DNA of 64,000 nucleotides from Bacteroidales bacterium (lineage in GTDB: Bacteria > Bacteroidota > Bacteroidia > Bacteroidales > P3). How positions within the stretch are numbered: position 1 is the first letter of the stretch; each line of letters begins with the position of its first letter. The position numbers and the translations under genes were made by a program. Shown piece by piece: positions 46,403 to 55,570 of this stretch. The notes beneath the pieces are model-generated. The model did no database searches and was not told the DNA's origin. It saw only the letters and a program-made list of their open reading frames with translations. The DNA lies in contig JAILAT010000049.1 of the NCBI GenBank assembly GCA_024681475.1, positions 1 to 64,000 on the forward strand. Reading direction: 5' to 3'.

Positions 46403-47719
46403 TTAGTCGTCTTGCAGTTCGCGGGCCTCTTGCAGGCTGATGCGTTTGCCGTGGTAGAAAGCGATGATGAAGGCGTCGCTGAAGCCTTTGCGGCGCATGT
46501 CGGCCTGCAGTGTCTTGGCGCGCGCCATGTTGGGCTCGTTGCCCATGGTGTAGCGATAGAGGCCGTCCTGCTGGTAGCTCTGGTAGCCCGTCACGCCTTT
46601 GAATTCCTTGGCGCCCTCTTTCAGCGGCTTCTCGCTGGTGAGGAACTGCACACGGTAAGTGACGCCTTCAATGACCTGCTCGTCCTTTGTGGGCACGGGA
46701 TGCCACTCGTCGTCGGCTTCGGGGGTGCCCACCTTGCTTTTGGGCACCTCAATCTCGGCCTTGGGCACCTCCTCGCCTTGCGAGGCCAGGATGGTGGCGG
46801 CCAGCGCCTCGTCCTGCTTGGCGATTGCCTTGCTGGTCGAGTCGACGGCGGTGCCGTGCTTGGTGACGGCAGGTGCGGTGTTCTTGTTCTTGCCATAGCC
46901 CGGCAGGTTGATGGTCATCTTGGCGGGCTTGGGGGTGTTCTCCTCGTGGGCCTTGTAGTTGGCGAAAGCGTTGAGCAGACACACCGCGATGGTGGCCTGA
47001 CCTGCGTCGCTGATCATATAGGCCTCCTCGGTGGGGTTGCTGATGAAGCCCACCTCGGTGAGCAGCGACGGCATCGAAGTCTTGTAGAGCACGAAGAACT
47101 CGGCCTGCTTCACGCCACGGTTGGTGGTCTTGATGTTGGCTTTATACTCGTCCTGAATATATTGTGCCATGTTGAGGCTCTTGTCGAGATAGGCGTTCTG
47201 GTAGAGGGCGAACATGACATAGCTCTCGGGCGAATTGGGGTCGAAGCCCTGGTATTCGGAGTTGTTCTGATAGCCGCTCTCCAAGAGGATATCGGCGTTC
47301 TCTTTTTTGGCGACCTCGAGGTTCGAGCGGCTGCGCGACAGACCCATCACGTAGGTCTCCATGCCCACAGGCACCGAGGTGGGGTGCGAGTTGATATGGA
47401 TGGAGATGAACAGGTCGGCCTTGGCGCGGTTGGCGATGTTGGCACGTTCGGCCAGCGACACGTCGACATCTGTGGTGCGCGTGAAGATGACGTTCACATC
47501 GGGGTAGTTGTCGCGAATGAGTTGGCCGAACTTGGTGGCGATGGCCAGCGTCAGCTCTTTCTCCTGCGAGTGCTTGCCCAAGGCGCCAGGTTTGTCGCCG
47601 CCGTGGCCCGGGTCGATGACTACGGTTTTCACTTTGCCGGGCTCCCTTTTTTGGCAAAACGCAGTCCCCGCGCAAAGTGTCAATGCGAATACAAGAACTA
47701 GTAATCTCTTCATTATCAA
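46403..47719 (-). CDS. N-acetylmuramoyl-L-alanine amidase with SPOR-like tail
   Basis: A 438-aa cell-wall hydrolase with a signal peptide (to about residue 22, ending GTAFCQ) and an Amidase_3 domain (about 30-235). Zinc ligands and the catalytic Glu are visible in VVIDPGHGGDKPGALG, SIHINSHPTSVPVGMETYV and LLTEVGFISNPTEEA. After a Lys/Pro-rich linker, the last about 85 residues (YRVQFLTSEKPLKEGA to ISLQEARELQDD) look like a SPOR-type peptidoglycan-binding domain. It cleaves the amide between MurNAc and the stem peptide at division sites. It is divergent from the LptD-like gene, a common Bacteroidetes pairing. Confidence 0.93.
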   Translation of the reverse strand: MIMKRLLVLVFALTLCAGTAFCQKREPGKVKTVVIDPGHGGDKPGALGKHSQEKELTLAIATKFGQLIRDNYPDVNVIFTRTTDVDVSLAERANIANRAKADLFISIHINSHPTSVPVGMETYVMGLSRSRSNLEVAKKENADILLESGYQNNSEYQGFDPNSPESYVMFALYQNAYLDKSLNMAQYIQDEYKANIKTTNRGVKQAEFFVLYKTSMPSLLTEVGFISNPTEEAYMISDAGQATIAVCLLNAFANYKAHEENTPKPAKMTINLPGYGKNKNTAPAVTKHGTAVDSTSKAIAKQDEALAATILASQGEEVPKAEIEVPKSKVGTPEADDEWHPVPTKDEQVIEGVTYRVQFLTSEKPLKEGAKEFKGVTGYQSYQQDGLYRYTMGNEPNMARAKTLQADMRRKGFSDAFIIAFYHGKRISLQEARELQDD

Positions 47720-47758
47720 ATATGTATTTTTATTTTTTACTAATTGGTCAAATAGTAT

Positions 47759-47786
47759 TATCTTTGCATTTTATTTTGCAAAGATA
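47759..47786. promoter_or_regulatory. Inverted pair of -7 boxes between amidase and LptD-like genes
   Basis: TATCTTTGC (47759-47767) and GCAAAGATA (47778-47786) are perfect inverted copies separated by 10 nt. Each contains a TATCTTTG -7 box, one directed at the LptD-like gene and the other at the amidase. Neither has a clear TTTG at 19 nt. The geometry implies overlapping, mutually exclusive promoters. Confidence 0.6.
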
Positions 47787-47840
47787 CTAATATTTTTTTA
47801 TTGACGTTACAAAGAAAAAAGAAATATTACGAATAGCAAG

Positions 47841-50603
47841 GTGTTGATAGAGTCTATGGTTCTGTTTTGCAGTGCAATAGACGACCTTGCGGCAAGAATG
47901 GAGAGAAGAAAAAGCATAGCCTTGAGAGCGAAAGAAGGACATAGAGTGCTGAGGATGCTGCTGGTGCTGCTGGCACTGGTGGCATGGGCTGGTGTGGCCA
48001 TGGCCCAGGACACCGTATCGGCCGTACGCCGTGGCGGCGCGGAGCGCGACTCGGCGACGCTGGCACGCATCGACTCGTTGCGCGCCGTAAGGCAGGCAGT
48101 GGCCGACTCGCTGGCGGCACAGGGTGCCCTGCTCCCCGAATCGAAGGACGCCATCGACGCCATCATCACCTACAAGGCTAAGGACTCCGTGGCTTTCGAG
48201 CTGAAAAACAAGCGCGCTTTCCTCTACAACGAGGGCGACATACAATACGACAAGATGACCCTCCAGGCCAACAGCGTCATGGTGGACTTCGACAAGCAGA
48301 CCCTCACGGCGCGCGGCACTGTGGCTACGGCCGACTCGGCGGCAGCCGACTCGACGGGAGGCTACCTCGGCCGCCCCGTCTTCAAGCAGGGCAGCGACGA
48401 ATATATGGCCGACACCATCGTCTACAACTACAACACCGGCAAGGGCATCATCTCGGGCGTCATCACCCAGGAGGGCGATGGCTACCTCCACGGCGACAAG
48501 ATCAAGAAAATCAACGACTCGGTGATGTATCTCAGCAGCGGACAGTACACCACCTGCAACTATGCCCATCCCCATTTTGCCATCAACTTCACCCACTCCA
48601 AGCTGATAGCCAACGACAAGATTCTCACCGGCCCCGCCTACGTCACTGTCGAGGATGTGCCTACGCCGCTGGCGCTGCCCTTCGCCTTCTTCCCGCTCAC
48701 CAAGGATCGTGCCTCGGGCATCATCATGCCCTCCTACGGATGGATGACGGGCCGCGGCTACTACCTCAAGGATGGCGGCTACTATTTCGCCATCAACGAC
48801 TATCTCGACCTCGCCCTCCTCGGCGAGCTATACACCAACCTCAGCTGGTCGGCCGAGGTCAAGTCGAACTACTACAAGCGCTACAAATACAAGGGCTACT
48901 TCGATGTGCGCTACGGCATCACCAAGACAGGTATCCGCGGCGACACCAACACCTTCCAGCAATACAGCGACTTCAAGGTCGCCTGGCGCCACGACCAGGA
49001 CTCCAAGGCCAACCCCGTCAGCCGCTTCAGCGCCGACGTGAATCTCATCAGCCGCAACTATAACCGCAACACCACCAACAGCAACGACTATTTCAACAGC
49101 ACCACCACCTCGTCGGTGAGCTACACCACCTCGCTTTTCGGCATGCTCAACCTCTCGCTTGCCGCCAACGAGTCCTACAACGTGCAGACAGGACTGATGA
49201 ACATCAAGCTGCCCTCCGTCTCGCTGAGCACCAACACGATATACCCCTTGCGGCGCAAGAACCCCTCGGGATCCTACCGCTGGTACGAGAACATCTCCCT
49301 GTCCTACGTCCTCAACGGCTCCAACAATATCACCACGCAGGACACCAACCTGCTGAAGAAGACCATCTTCAACGAGATGCAGTATGGCGTGTCGCACAGC
49401 GTGCCGATCACCAGTTCGGTGAAGGTGCTGAAGTTCTTCAACTGGACCAACTCGCTGTCCTACAACGCCCGCTGGCATTGGTCCACCATCCGCAAGGACA
49501 TCGACTCGACGGGCACGCTGGTCATCGACACCGTGCAGGGCTTCCGCGCCAACCGCGAGGTGGCCTTCAACTCGTCGCTCTCCACGCGCATCTACGGTAT
49601 GTTCAACTTCAAATATGGCCCTCTCAAGGCGTTACGTCATGTGGTAAATCCCTCGGTGTCCTTCAACTTCCGCCCCGATTTCGGCTCGGCGAAGCTGGGC
49701 TACTGGCAGCAATACACCGACACCACGGGCTACGTGCACCGCTACTCCATCTTCGAGCAGAGCCTCTACGGCGGCCCTGCCGACGGACGCTCGGGACAGA
49801 TAGGCTTCTCCATAGGCAACAACTTGGAAGCCAAGGTGAAGCCGCTGCGCGACACCACCGACGAACTGAAGAAGGTGATGCTCATCGAGAACTTCACCAT
49901 AGCCATGAACTACGACCTGGCGCGCGACTCGCTCAACTGGTCCAACCTCTCCCTCAACGGCCGCACCACGCTCTTCAAAAAGTTGGTTATCAACTATTCG
50001 GGCTCCTTCTCGCCCTACGAGATCGACACCCTGGGCAACAAGCACAACGAGTTTCTGTGGCACACCCGCAAGAAACTCTTCCTGCTCAACCAGTCGACCT
50101 GGAGCACCCAGTTCTCCTTCAGCCTCAACAACAACACGTTCAAGAAGGGCGTGAAACAGAACGGCACCGTTGTGCAGCCCATCCTGATGTCGCCTTACGA
50201 CCGCGACAATGGCCTGTTCATGGGCACCTATGCCGACTTCTCGGTGCCGTGGAACCTTTCGGTGAGCTACACGCTGAGCTACGTGAGCACCTACGACGCG
50301 GCGCGTTTCAACATCGCCTCAAAGGCCACACACTCGGTGAACATTTCGGGCAACATGACGCTGACCGACAACTGGCGCGTGGCCGTCACCACAGGCTACG
50401 ACTTCACCAACAAGGGCTTGTCCTACACCAGCATCGACATCTACCGCGACCTGCACTGCTGGGAGATGCGCTTCAACTGGGTGCCCTTCGGATACTACAA
50501 GAGCTGGAACTTCGCCATCAACATCAAGGCCGGCTCGCTGAAGGATGTGAAATATGAGAAACGCCAGAACTACCAGTCCAACCAAGGATACTACACCTAT
50601 TGA
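47841..50603 (+). CDS. lptD: LptD-like LPS-assembly outer-membrane protein
   Basis: Up to 920 aa. The track start is GTG 47841; ATG 47856 or ATG 47898 (MERRKSIALRAKEGH) are alternatives, the last placing the signal segment (LLVLLALVAWAGVAMAQ) nearer the N-terminus. About 100-240 is an OstA/LptA-like beta-jellyroll (NEGDIQYDKMTLQANS, YLHGDKIKKINDSVMYLSSG). The rest is a long barrel rich in alternating Tyr/Asn strands (RYKYKGYFDVRYG, WRHDQDSKANP), ending in YYTY. It inserts LPS into the outer leaflet, fed by the LptB-driven machine. It lacks the cysteine pattern of proteobacterial LptD, as expected for the Bacteroidetes branch. Confidence 0.87.
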   Translation: MLIESMVLFCSAIDDLAARMERRKSIALRAKEGHRVLRMLLVLLALVAWAGVAMAQDTVSAVRRGGAERDSATLARIDSLRAVRQAVADSLAAQGALLPESKDAIDAIITYKAKDSVAFELKNKRAFLYNEGDIQYDKMTLQANSVMVDFDKQTLTARGTVATADSAAADSTGGYLGRPVFKQGSDEYMADTIVYNYNTGKGIISGVITQEGDGYLHGDKIKKINDSVMYLSSGQYTTCNYAHPHFAINFTHSKLIANDKILTGPAYVTVEDVPTPLALPFAFFPLTKDRASGIIMPSYGWMTGRGYYLKDGGYYFAINDYLDLALLGELYTNLSWSAEVKSNYYKRYKYKGYFDVRYGITKTGIRGDTNTFQQYSDFKVAWRHDQDSKANPVSRFSADVNLISRNYNRNTTNSNDYFNSTTTSSVSYTTSLFGMLNLSLAANESYNVQTGLMNIKLPSVSLSTNTIYPLRRKNPSGSYRWYENISLSYVLNGSNNITTQDTNLLKKTIFNEMQYGVSHSVPITSSVKVLKFFNWTNSLSYNARWHWSTIRKDIDSTGTLVIDTVQGFRANREVAFNSSLSTRIYGMFNFKYGPLKALRHVVNPSVSFNFRPDFGSAKLGYWQQYTDTTGYVHRYSIFEQSLYGGPADGRSGQIGFSIGNNLEAKVKPLRDTTDELKKVMLIENFTIAMNYDLARDSLNWSNLSLNGRTTLFKKLVINYSGSFSPYEIDTLGNKHNEFLWHTRKKLFLLNQSTWSTQFSFSLNNNTFKKGVKQNGTVVQPILMSPYDRDNGLFMGTYADFSVPWNLSVSYTLSYVSTYDAARFNIASKATHSVNISGNMTLTDNWRVAVTTGYDFTNKGLSYTSIDIYRDLHCWEMRFNWVPFGYYKSWNFAINIKAGSLKDVKYEKRQNYQSNQGYYTY

Positions 50604-50657
50604 CGACAGTACAGAAGGGGCGACGGCCCTGGAACCAATCATAAAAAACAACAGATT

Positions 50658-51008
50658 ATGGACGACAAGAAACTATACTACAACATAGGCGAGGTGGCCG
50701 AGATGCTCGATGTCAACCCCTCGTTGCTGCGCTACTGGGAGAAGGAGTTCCCCATGCTCAAGCCCCGTAAGAACAACCACGGCACGCGCTACTATACGCA
50801 CGAGGACATCGAGCTGCTGAAACGCATCCACTATCTCACCAAGACCTGTGGCTTCACCCTCGAAGGCACCCGCGAACAGCTGCAGAACGGCACCCGTAGC
50901 GCACGTGTGGGTACCCAAGGTGGCGTGGGCTCCGAGGAGAGCATGCAGCTGGTCGAGACCCTGCAGGAGCTCCGCGGTTTCCTGGTGGACCTGAAGAAAG
51001 AACTGTAA
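50658..51008 (+). CDS. MerR-family transcriptional regulator
   Basis: A 116-aa protein with an N-terminal winged helix of MerR type: YYNIGEVAEMLDVNPSLLRYWE, then the wing NNHGTRYYTHEDIELL. A short C-terminal coiled-coil dimer helix follows (QLVETLQELRGFLVDLKKEL). There is no effector-binding domain and no metal-binding cysteine. Single-domain MerR proteins of this kind are widespread in Bacteroidetes; targets are unknown. It lies 54 nt after the LptD-like gene and 30 nt before the MATE gene; co-transcription with both is likely. Confidence 0.88.
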   Translation: MDDKKLYYNIGEVAEMLDVNPSLLRYWEKEFPMLKPRKNNHGTRYYTHEDIELLKRIHYLTKTCGFTLEGTREQLQNGTRSARVGTQGGVGSEESMQLVETLQELRGFLVDLKKEL

Positions 51009-51038
51009 TTCGCTAGCCTTCGCAGCCTCTCTCGCGAC

Positions 51039-52388
51039 ATGAACGTCGAACTTTCGGGACATTACAACTATTCACGGATAGTCAAATCCGTGCTGCCGAG
51101 CATCGCCATGGTGCTCGTCACCTCTATTTATAGCATCGTCGACGGCTTCTTTGTCTCCAACTTTGCCGGCAAGAGCGGCCTGGCAGCCGTCAACCTCACC
51201 TGTCCGATAATCATGATGGTAGGTTGCCTGGGTCTCATGCTGGGCAGCGGCGGCGCAGCCCTTACGGCCAAGTTCAAGGGCGAAGGCCATGCCCGCACCG
51301 CCGACAAGGTCTTCTCCATGCTTGTCGTTGTGGGGCTGACGGTCGGTGTCGTTTTCGGAGCGCTGATGGCTCTCGGTGCGCCGCTGTTGTCGCGCTGGCT
51401 GGGTGCCGACGAAGGCATGATGCGCGAATGTGTCGTCTACATCCGCCTGAATATGTTGGGAATGCCCGGCTTTGTGTTGCAGATGGCATTCCAGTCGTTC
51501 TACATGGCCGCCGAGCGGCCCCAGCTGGGCACGATGATGAGCATTGTCTCGGGTGTCACCAATGCGGTGCTCGACGCCGTGCTGGTGTGGGCCCTGGACA
51601 TGGGTGTCGCCGGCGCCGCCTTGGCCACCTCGGCGGGATGCCTCGTGGGCGGCATCTTCCCCTTGTGGTATTTCGCTTCGCGCCGCAACCGCGGCAGCCT
51701 CCATCTTGTGCGCACACGCATCCACTGGGCCTATGTCGGCAAAGCCTGCACCAACGGCCTCTCGGAGTATGTGGGCAACATCGCCATGAACATCGTCGCC
51801 ATCTGCTACAACCTGCAGCTTATGCGTTTTCTGGGCGAGGACGGCGTCGCCGCCTACGGCGTACTCATGTACATCGCCTTTGTCTACGCTGCCGTCTTCA
51901 TAGGCTACAACATAGGCATCACACCCATCATCGGATTCCACTACGGGGCCCGCGACGTCGGCGAACAGCGCTCGCTGCTGCGCAAATCGGTGAATATCAT
52001 TGGTGTTACAGGATTGCTTATGGCTGCTGCCGCCGAACTGTTCGCCACCCCCATGGCGCGTCTCTTTGTGGGCTACGACGCCGACCTCACTGCGCTGACG
52101 GTCCATGCCCTGCGCATCTACATGCTGGGTACCCTCATCTGCGGCTGGAACATGTTCATCTCAGCCCTCTTCACGGGTCTCAACAATGGCGTCGTCAGTG
52201 CTGCCGCCGCCTTCGCCCGCACGCTGGTCTTCGAGCTCACCTGCGTATGGCTGCTTCCCACCGTCCTGGGCATCAACGGTATATGGCTCTCCTGGCCCAT
52301 CGCCGAGCTTTTATCCCTGTTCCTCTGCGCCTTCCTGCTCCGCCGCTTCGCGCCCCAGCTGCTCCGCAAGTCGCAGGCGCGCAGCTAG
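51039..52388 (+). CDS. MATE-family efflux transporter
   Basis: A 449-aa inner-membrane protein with about twelve hydrophobic segments in two homologous halves. MATE-type features include SIYSIVDGFFVSNFAG in TM1-TM2, LMLGSGGAALTAKFKGEG and, in the second half, GYNIGITPIIGFHYGARD. It would export cationic drugs or metabolites using a Na+ or H+ gradient. It follows the MerR-like gene by 30 nt, and such regulators often control efflux genes, so control by it is plausible. Its stop codon overlaps that of dnaB on the other strand by 4 bp. Confidence 0.9.
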   Translation: MNVELSGHYNYSRIVKSVLPSIAMVLVTSIYSIVDGFFVSNFAGKSGLAAVNLTCPIIMMVGCLGLMLGSGGAALTAKFKGEGHARTADKVFSMLVVVGLTVGVVFGALMALGAPLLSRWLGADEGMMRECVVYIRLNMLGMPGFVLQMAFQSFYMAAERPQLGTMMSIVSGVTNAVLDAVLVWALDMGVAGAALATSAGCLVGGIFPLWYFASRRNRGSLHLVRTRIHWAYVGKACTNGLSEYVGNIAMNIVAICYNLQLMRFLGEDGVAAYGVLMYIAFVYAAVFIGYNIGITPIIGFHYGARDVGEQRSLLRKSVNIIGVTGLLMAAAAELFATPMARLFVGYDADLTALTVHALRIYMLGTLICGWNMFISALFTGLNNGVVSAAAAFARTLVFELTCVWLLPTVLGINGIWLSWPIAELLSLFLCAFLLRRFAPQLLRKSQARS

Positions 52389-53800
52389 AAGTCCTCCTCA
52401 TCATGCCAGTCCGAAAAACGGACATATCTGTCCTCAAAACGTAGCGGCACGATGCCTAAACTACCCGAGCGATGCTTCAATATGTGCAAATTGGCCAACT
52501 CCGTGATGTCTCTGCCTTGATCGTCCTTATTTTGACCATATATAACTGGCCGATGTATTGCCATCACAATGTCAGCATCTTGTTCCAATGAGCCCGATTC
52601 ACGCAAATCAGATGATTGCGGTATGCCCATTGGCCTATCCTCCACACGACGGGACAATTGTGACATGGCCAATACAGGGATGTTCAATTCCTTGGCCATC
52701 TCTTTCAGTTGCCGTGAAATAGCACTCACTTCCTGTTCCCGGTTGCGGTTGCGCGAGTCGCCGGATGAATTCATTAGTTGCAAATAGTCGATAAATACCA
52801 TTTTTATTCCATGCTGTTGTTGCAACCTCCTGCATTTGGCCCGCATCTCGAAGATATCGATACCTACCGAATCATCTATGATGAGAGGTATATCTCGCAT
52901 CGAGTCCAGCGTTGACACGAACAACTCCTTCTCGCGGTTGTTCATGGATTGCACCTTTTTCAGCTTTTGTGCAGAGATACTGGATTCTGCCGATACTAAC
53001 CTTAACAATAGTTCAATCCCGGTCATCTCTAGCGAGAAATAAACTACTGGCTTGCCGAAATTTTTTACTATGTTGAGTGCCATTGTTAGTCCACATGCTG
53101 TCTTTCCCATTGCAGGTCGGGCAGCAAGGATGATGAGACTGCCAGGTTGAAATCCGGAAGTTATGCGATCTAGCCTAATAAACCCCGAGGGTACAGAATA
53201 ATCTTCTTCGTTTCCCTCTGTCAGCAGTTTTTTCTCTGTGTCGGCAATGATAAGGTCCAATTTTTGGCTTTGTTTTCGGAAGCTCAGCTCGCTGATTTCC
53301 ATCAAGTTCTTTTCTGCTTTGTTGACAAGTTCAATGGCATCAGTAGTTGAGTCATAGGCGTCTCGGATATTCTCGGTCGAGGTGCGTATCAGCTCACGTT
53401 TCATATACAGTTCTGCAAGAATATGGATATGAAACTCCACATGCGCTGCTGAGACAATATTGTTGGTCAACAAGGAAATATTATACGACCCTCCTGCAGA
53501 TTCCAGCGTTCCATCCTTCGTCAGTTGCTGCACCACAGTGAGCATGTCAACCTCCTGCCTGTTGGCCACAAGTTTCCGTATAGCGTTGTAAATTAGTTTG
53601 TTTTCTGACTTATAGAACAGCCCTTCATGTAATTTGTCTATCACACCAAACAGTTTGTCCTCGTCCAGCATCAAAGCTCCAAGTACGCTGCACTCCAACT
53701 CTACAGCCTGTGGAGGTACCTTGCCGTTTATTTCCCCCGCGGCTGTGAGGCTCAGCCGCTTAGACCGGTTTATATCTTGCCCTATCGTGATTTTCTCCAT
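52385..53800 (-). CDS. dnaB: Replicative DNA helicase
   Basis: A 471-aa hexameric fork helicase. The N-terminal DnaB domain (about 25-130) begins VPPQAVELECSVLGALMLDE. The RecA-like C-terminal domain has Walker A ARPAMGKTA (227-235), KMVFIDYLQLM as Walker B, and AISRQLKEMAKELNIPVLAMSQLSR. Residues at the C-terminus (VMAIHRPVIYG) are typical. It is the last gene of a four-gene minus-strand operon with the J-domain, DUF3127 and 191-aa genes; only 2 nt separate it from the last. It converges on and overlaps the MATE gene. A second dnaB elsewhere in the genome cannot be excluded. Confidence 0.95.
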   Translation of the reverse strand: MEKITIGQDINRSKRLSLTAAGEINGKVPPQAVELECSVLGALMLDEDKLFGVIDKLHEGLFYKSENKLIYNAIRKLVANRQEVDMLTVVQQLTKDGTLESAGGSYNISLLTNNIVSAAHVEFHIHILAELYMKRELIRTSTENIRDAYDSTTDAIELVNKAEKNLMEISELSFRKQSQKLDLIIADTEKKLLTEGNEEDYSVPSGFIRLDRITSGFQPGSLIILAARPAMGKTACGLTMALNIVKNFGKPVVYFSLEMTGIELLLRLVSAESSISAQKLKKVQSMNNREKELFVSTLDSMRDIPLIIDDSVGIDIFEMRAKCRRLQQQHGIKMVFIDYLQLMNSSGDSRNRNREQEVSAISRQLKEMAKELNIPVLAMSQLSRRVEDRPMGIPQSSDLRESGSLEQDADIVMAIHRPVIYGQNKDDQGRDITELANLHILKHRSGSLGIVPLRFEDRYVRFSDWHDEEDF

Positions 53801-53802
53801 GA

Positions 53803-54378
53803 TTATATTATTGTATTTGAATGTTCTAACATTATTTTTGCTTTTTTGTATTCTCTCATTGCCTGCTCTTCGAATGAGATGAGCTCTCCCTTCACAGGAT
53901 ATCTTCTTTTGTCAAAAGAAGAGAAATTCTCAAGCCCCCACCATTCCATGAATACTGCCAGCTGGGGCCACAGGCCGCCAACACTCATAAAGCTGCGTAG
54001 CAGCATCGAATAGGCATCCGACGGCTTTTCGAAAGGAAAATTGTGGATGATGGCAAACAGCCTGTCGCCCAGATCAGCCGTAAACCACTGCATCTCAAGG
54101 CTGTCCGCCAGCATGTCGCGTATTGGATAGACCACCGCGCCCCACAAGCGCTTGTTGCTGTCCGCGATGCCTATGCTGCCGAACTCCTGGAGCCGTTCCA
54201 GAAAGATGTCCCGACTGTAGACATGGGTGCTGATTTTCAGCACGGCTATTATTTCCCACGCCAGCGTTGATGTGGCGCGCACCGATGAGGGGCACAATTC
54301 CCAGTCGGCCCGTGCCAAAGCATAGGCAGACTGATAGTCACCGATCTTATGATAATAGGATACCTTCCCGTTTGTCAT
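53803..54378 (-). CDS. Hypothetical helical protein upstream of dnaB
   Basis: A 191-aa protein with no signal peptide or membrane segment. The first 45 residues (YHKIGDYQSAYALARADWEL and on to STLAWEIIAVLK) resemble a TPR-like helix pair; the rest is predicted helical and rich in Trp, Phe and Leu (LWPQLAVFMEWWGLENF). I do not recognise the family. It ends 2 nt before the dnaB start and begins 37 nt after DUF3127, so it is translated with the helicase, and a role tied to replication or to a mobile replicon is inferred only from that placement. Confidence 0.65.
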   Translation of the reverse strand: MTNGKVSYYHKIGDYQSAYALARADWELCPSSVRATSTLAWEIIAVLKISTHVYSRDIFLERLQEFGSIGIADSNKRLWGAVVYPIRDMLADSLEMQWFTADLGDRLFAIIHNFPFEKPSDAYSMLLRSFMSVGGLWPQLAVFMEWWGLENFSSFDKRRYPVKGELISFEEQAMREYKKAKIMLEHSNTII

Positions 54379-54415
54379 CGCTCTTCATTAGAGGCTGCTA
54401 CAAAGCCATCCGCCG

Positions 54416-54787
54416 TTAGAATGGTAATATATTTTCATTGTCATCGCCGAGACTTTCCAGTGGCGAGGGCCCTGACTCTTGAGCCTTTTGCGTGGAGCTG
54501 TCCGTGGCCGCACCGCTCAGTTGCATCACGTTAGTGCATCGCAGAGTGGTAAAGTAGCTGCCGTTCTTCGATTCGTGGCTCTCAGCATAGAAACTTATCC
54601 GTACCGCCGTGCCAGTAGGCAGGGCCTCTACCGCTGCCAAGCGCTCATGTCCGAACACCTCGAAATGCACTGGCTTCGGATAATCGTCCCGCATGATTAC
54701 AAACGCCCCTTTCACGCCAGGCGTCCCGTCTTTGTAAGTCACCTCCTCTCGTGGGAGAATCTTGTACATTGTTCCTGTTATTTCCAT
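54416..54787 (-). CDS. DUF3127 OB-fold (SSB-like) protein
   Basis: A 123-aa protein starting MEITGTMYKILPREEV, with the strand pattern GAFVIMRDDYPKPVHFEVFG and VRISFYAESHESKNGSYFTTLRC of the DUF3127 family. DUF3127 is a Bacteroidetes OB-fold group related to single-strand DNA-binding proteins. The C-terminal tail is Gly/Ser/acidic and ends DDNENILPF, reminiscent of the acidic interaction tip of SSB. It lies in the operon with dnaB, which supports single-strand DNA binding at replication forks. The biochemical role is inferred. Confidence 0.82.
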   Translation of the reverse strand: MEITGTMYKILPREEVTYKDGTPGVKGAFVIMRDDYPKPVHFEVFGHERLAAVEALPTGTAVRISFYAESHESKNGSYFTTLRCTNVMQLSGAATDSSTQKAQESGPSPLESLGDDNENILPF

Positions 54788-54798
54788 ATTCCTTTTTA

Positions 54799-55164
54799 TT
54801 ATATAAAACTATTAATCAAAAGCTTTAAGATAAAACCCAGAAGAAAAGCGCAGATGATGTTACGCCACCCATGTTCAGATTCCTTTTTTCCTGCAAATTT
54901 GAAATCATTCAAATCGCCCAAGTCAAAATCACCGTCATACGTTGCTTCTTTCACTGCCTCGTTTTTTGGGTATTTTTCATATAAATACATGTCACACAGT
55001 GTCTTATATGCTTCGTTGACATGTTGCATTTTCTCGATGGCGTCAATGCTGACGTTCACGTCGGGATGCAACACCTTGCATTTCGCGTGGTAGGCTTTTC
55101 TTACATCCTTCATTGTAGCATCGTAATCCAAGTTGAGAACCCTATAACATTCGTTAACAGTCAT
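54799..55164 (-). CDS. J-domain protein with C-terminal membrane anchor
   Basis: A 121-aa protein. Residues 3-65 form a J-domain (CYRVLNLDYDATMKDVRKAY; the HPD triad at 33-35 is intact), so it can stimulate an Hsp70. The linker is acidic (DGDFDLGDLNDFKF). The last about 18 residues (IICAFLLGFILKLLINSF) form one transmembrane helix, making it tail-anchored with the J-domain in the cytoplasm. It is the first gene of the dnaB operon, 11 nt before DUF3127. It lacks the Gly/Phe region and zinc domain of DnaJ; no dnaK is nearby. Confidence 0.85.
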   Translation of the reverse strand: MTVNECYRVLNLDYDATMKDVRKAYHAKCKVLHPDVNVSIDAIEKMQHVNEAYKTLCDMYLYEKYPKNEAVKEATYDGDFDLGDLNDFKFAGKKESEHGWRNIICAFLLGFILKLLINSFI

Positions 55165-55570
55165 ACCTTTTTTTGTTTATTTGATTACCCTTCTCGCGCC
55201 AATGTTGCAGGCGGATAATCAATTATTTATTATTTACTTATATGTCAAAATGCTAATTATCAATCGCTTATGTTCTTTCCCATATTACCCCATCATCTCA
55301 CACACCGCTAACATCTATGATACCAAGTCAGTTGAAACTCTTTCCTGCTTCACAATTCCATCTGCAAAAATAATGAGGAAAAACGTTCTCTTTTTCGATA
55401 GTGTCATGAAGTTATAAACCCCCTGTATTGCCCTGTCTGACAGCGATATACGCCATCATTATATTTACCTGATTTTTAGCGCAAAAAGCCGGCGCTCCAT
55501 TTCAAGCATCACAAAGTCAGGGAGATCTTTTTTATCAACAGACCTCCCAAACCGGCCATTCGTGATATTG
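55165..55570. other. Gene-poor AT-rich spacer
   Basis: About 400 bp upstream of the J-domain gene with no convincing ORF on either strand. It probably contains the promoter of the dnaB operon, but no exact TAnnTTTG was found. A short CTGTC-T-GACAG inverted repeat lies near 55432. The minus-strand ORF 55465-55812 overlaps the 45-aa gene in another frame and reads as a Thr/Arg/Met-rich shadow. Confidence 0.5.
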
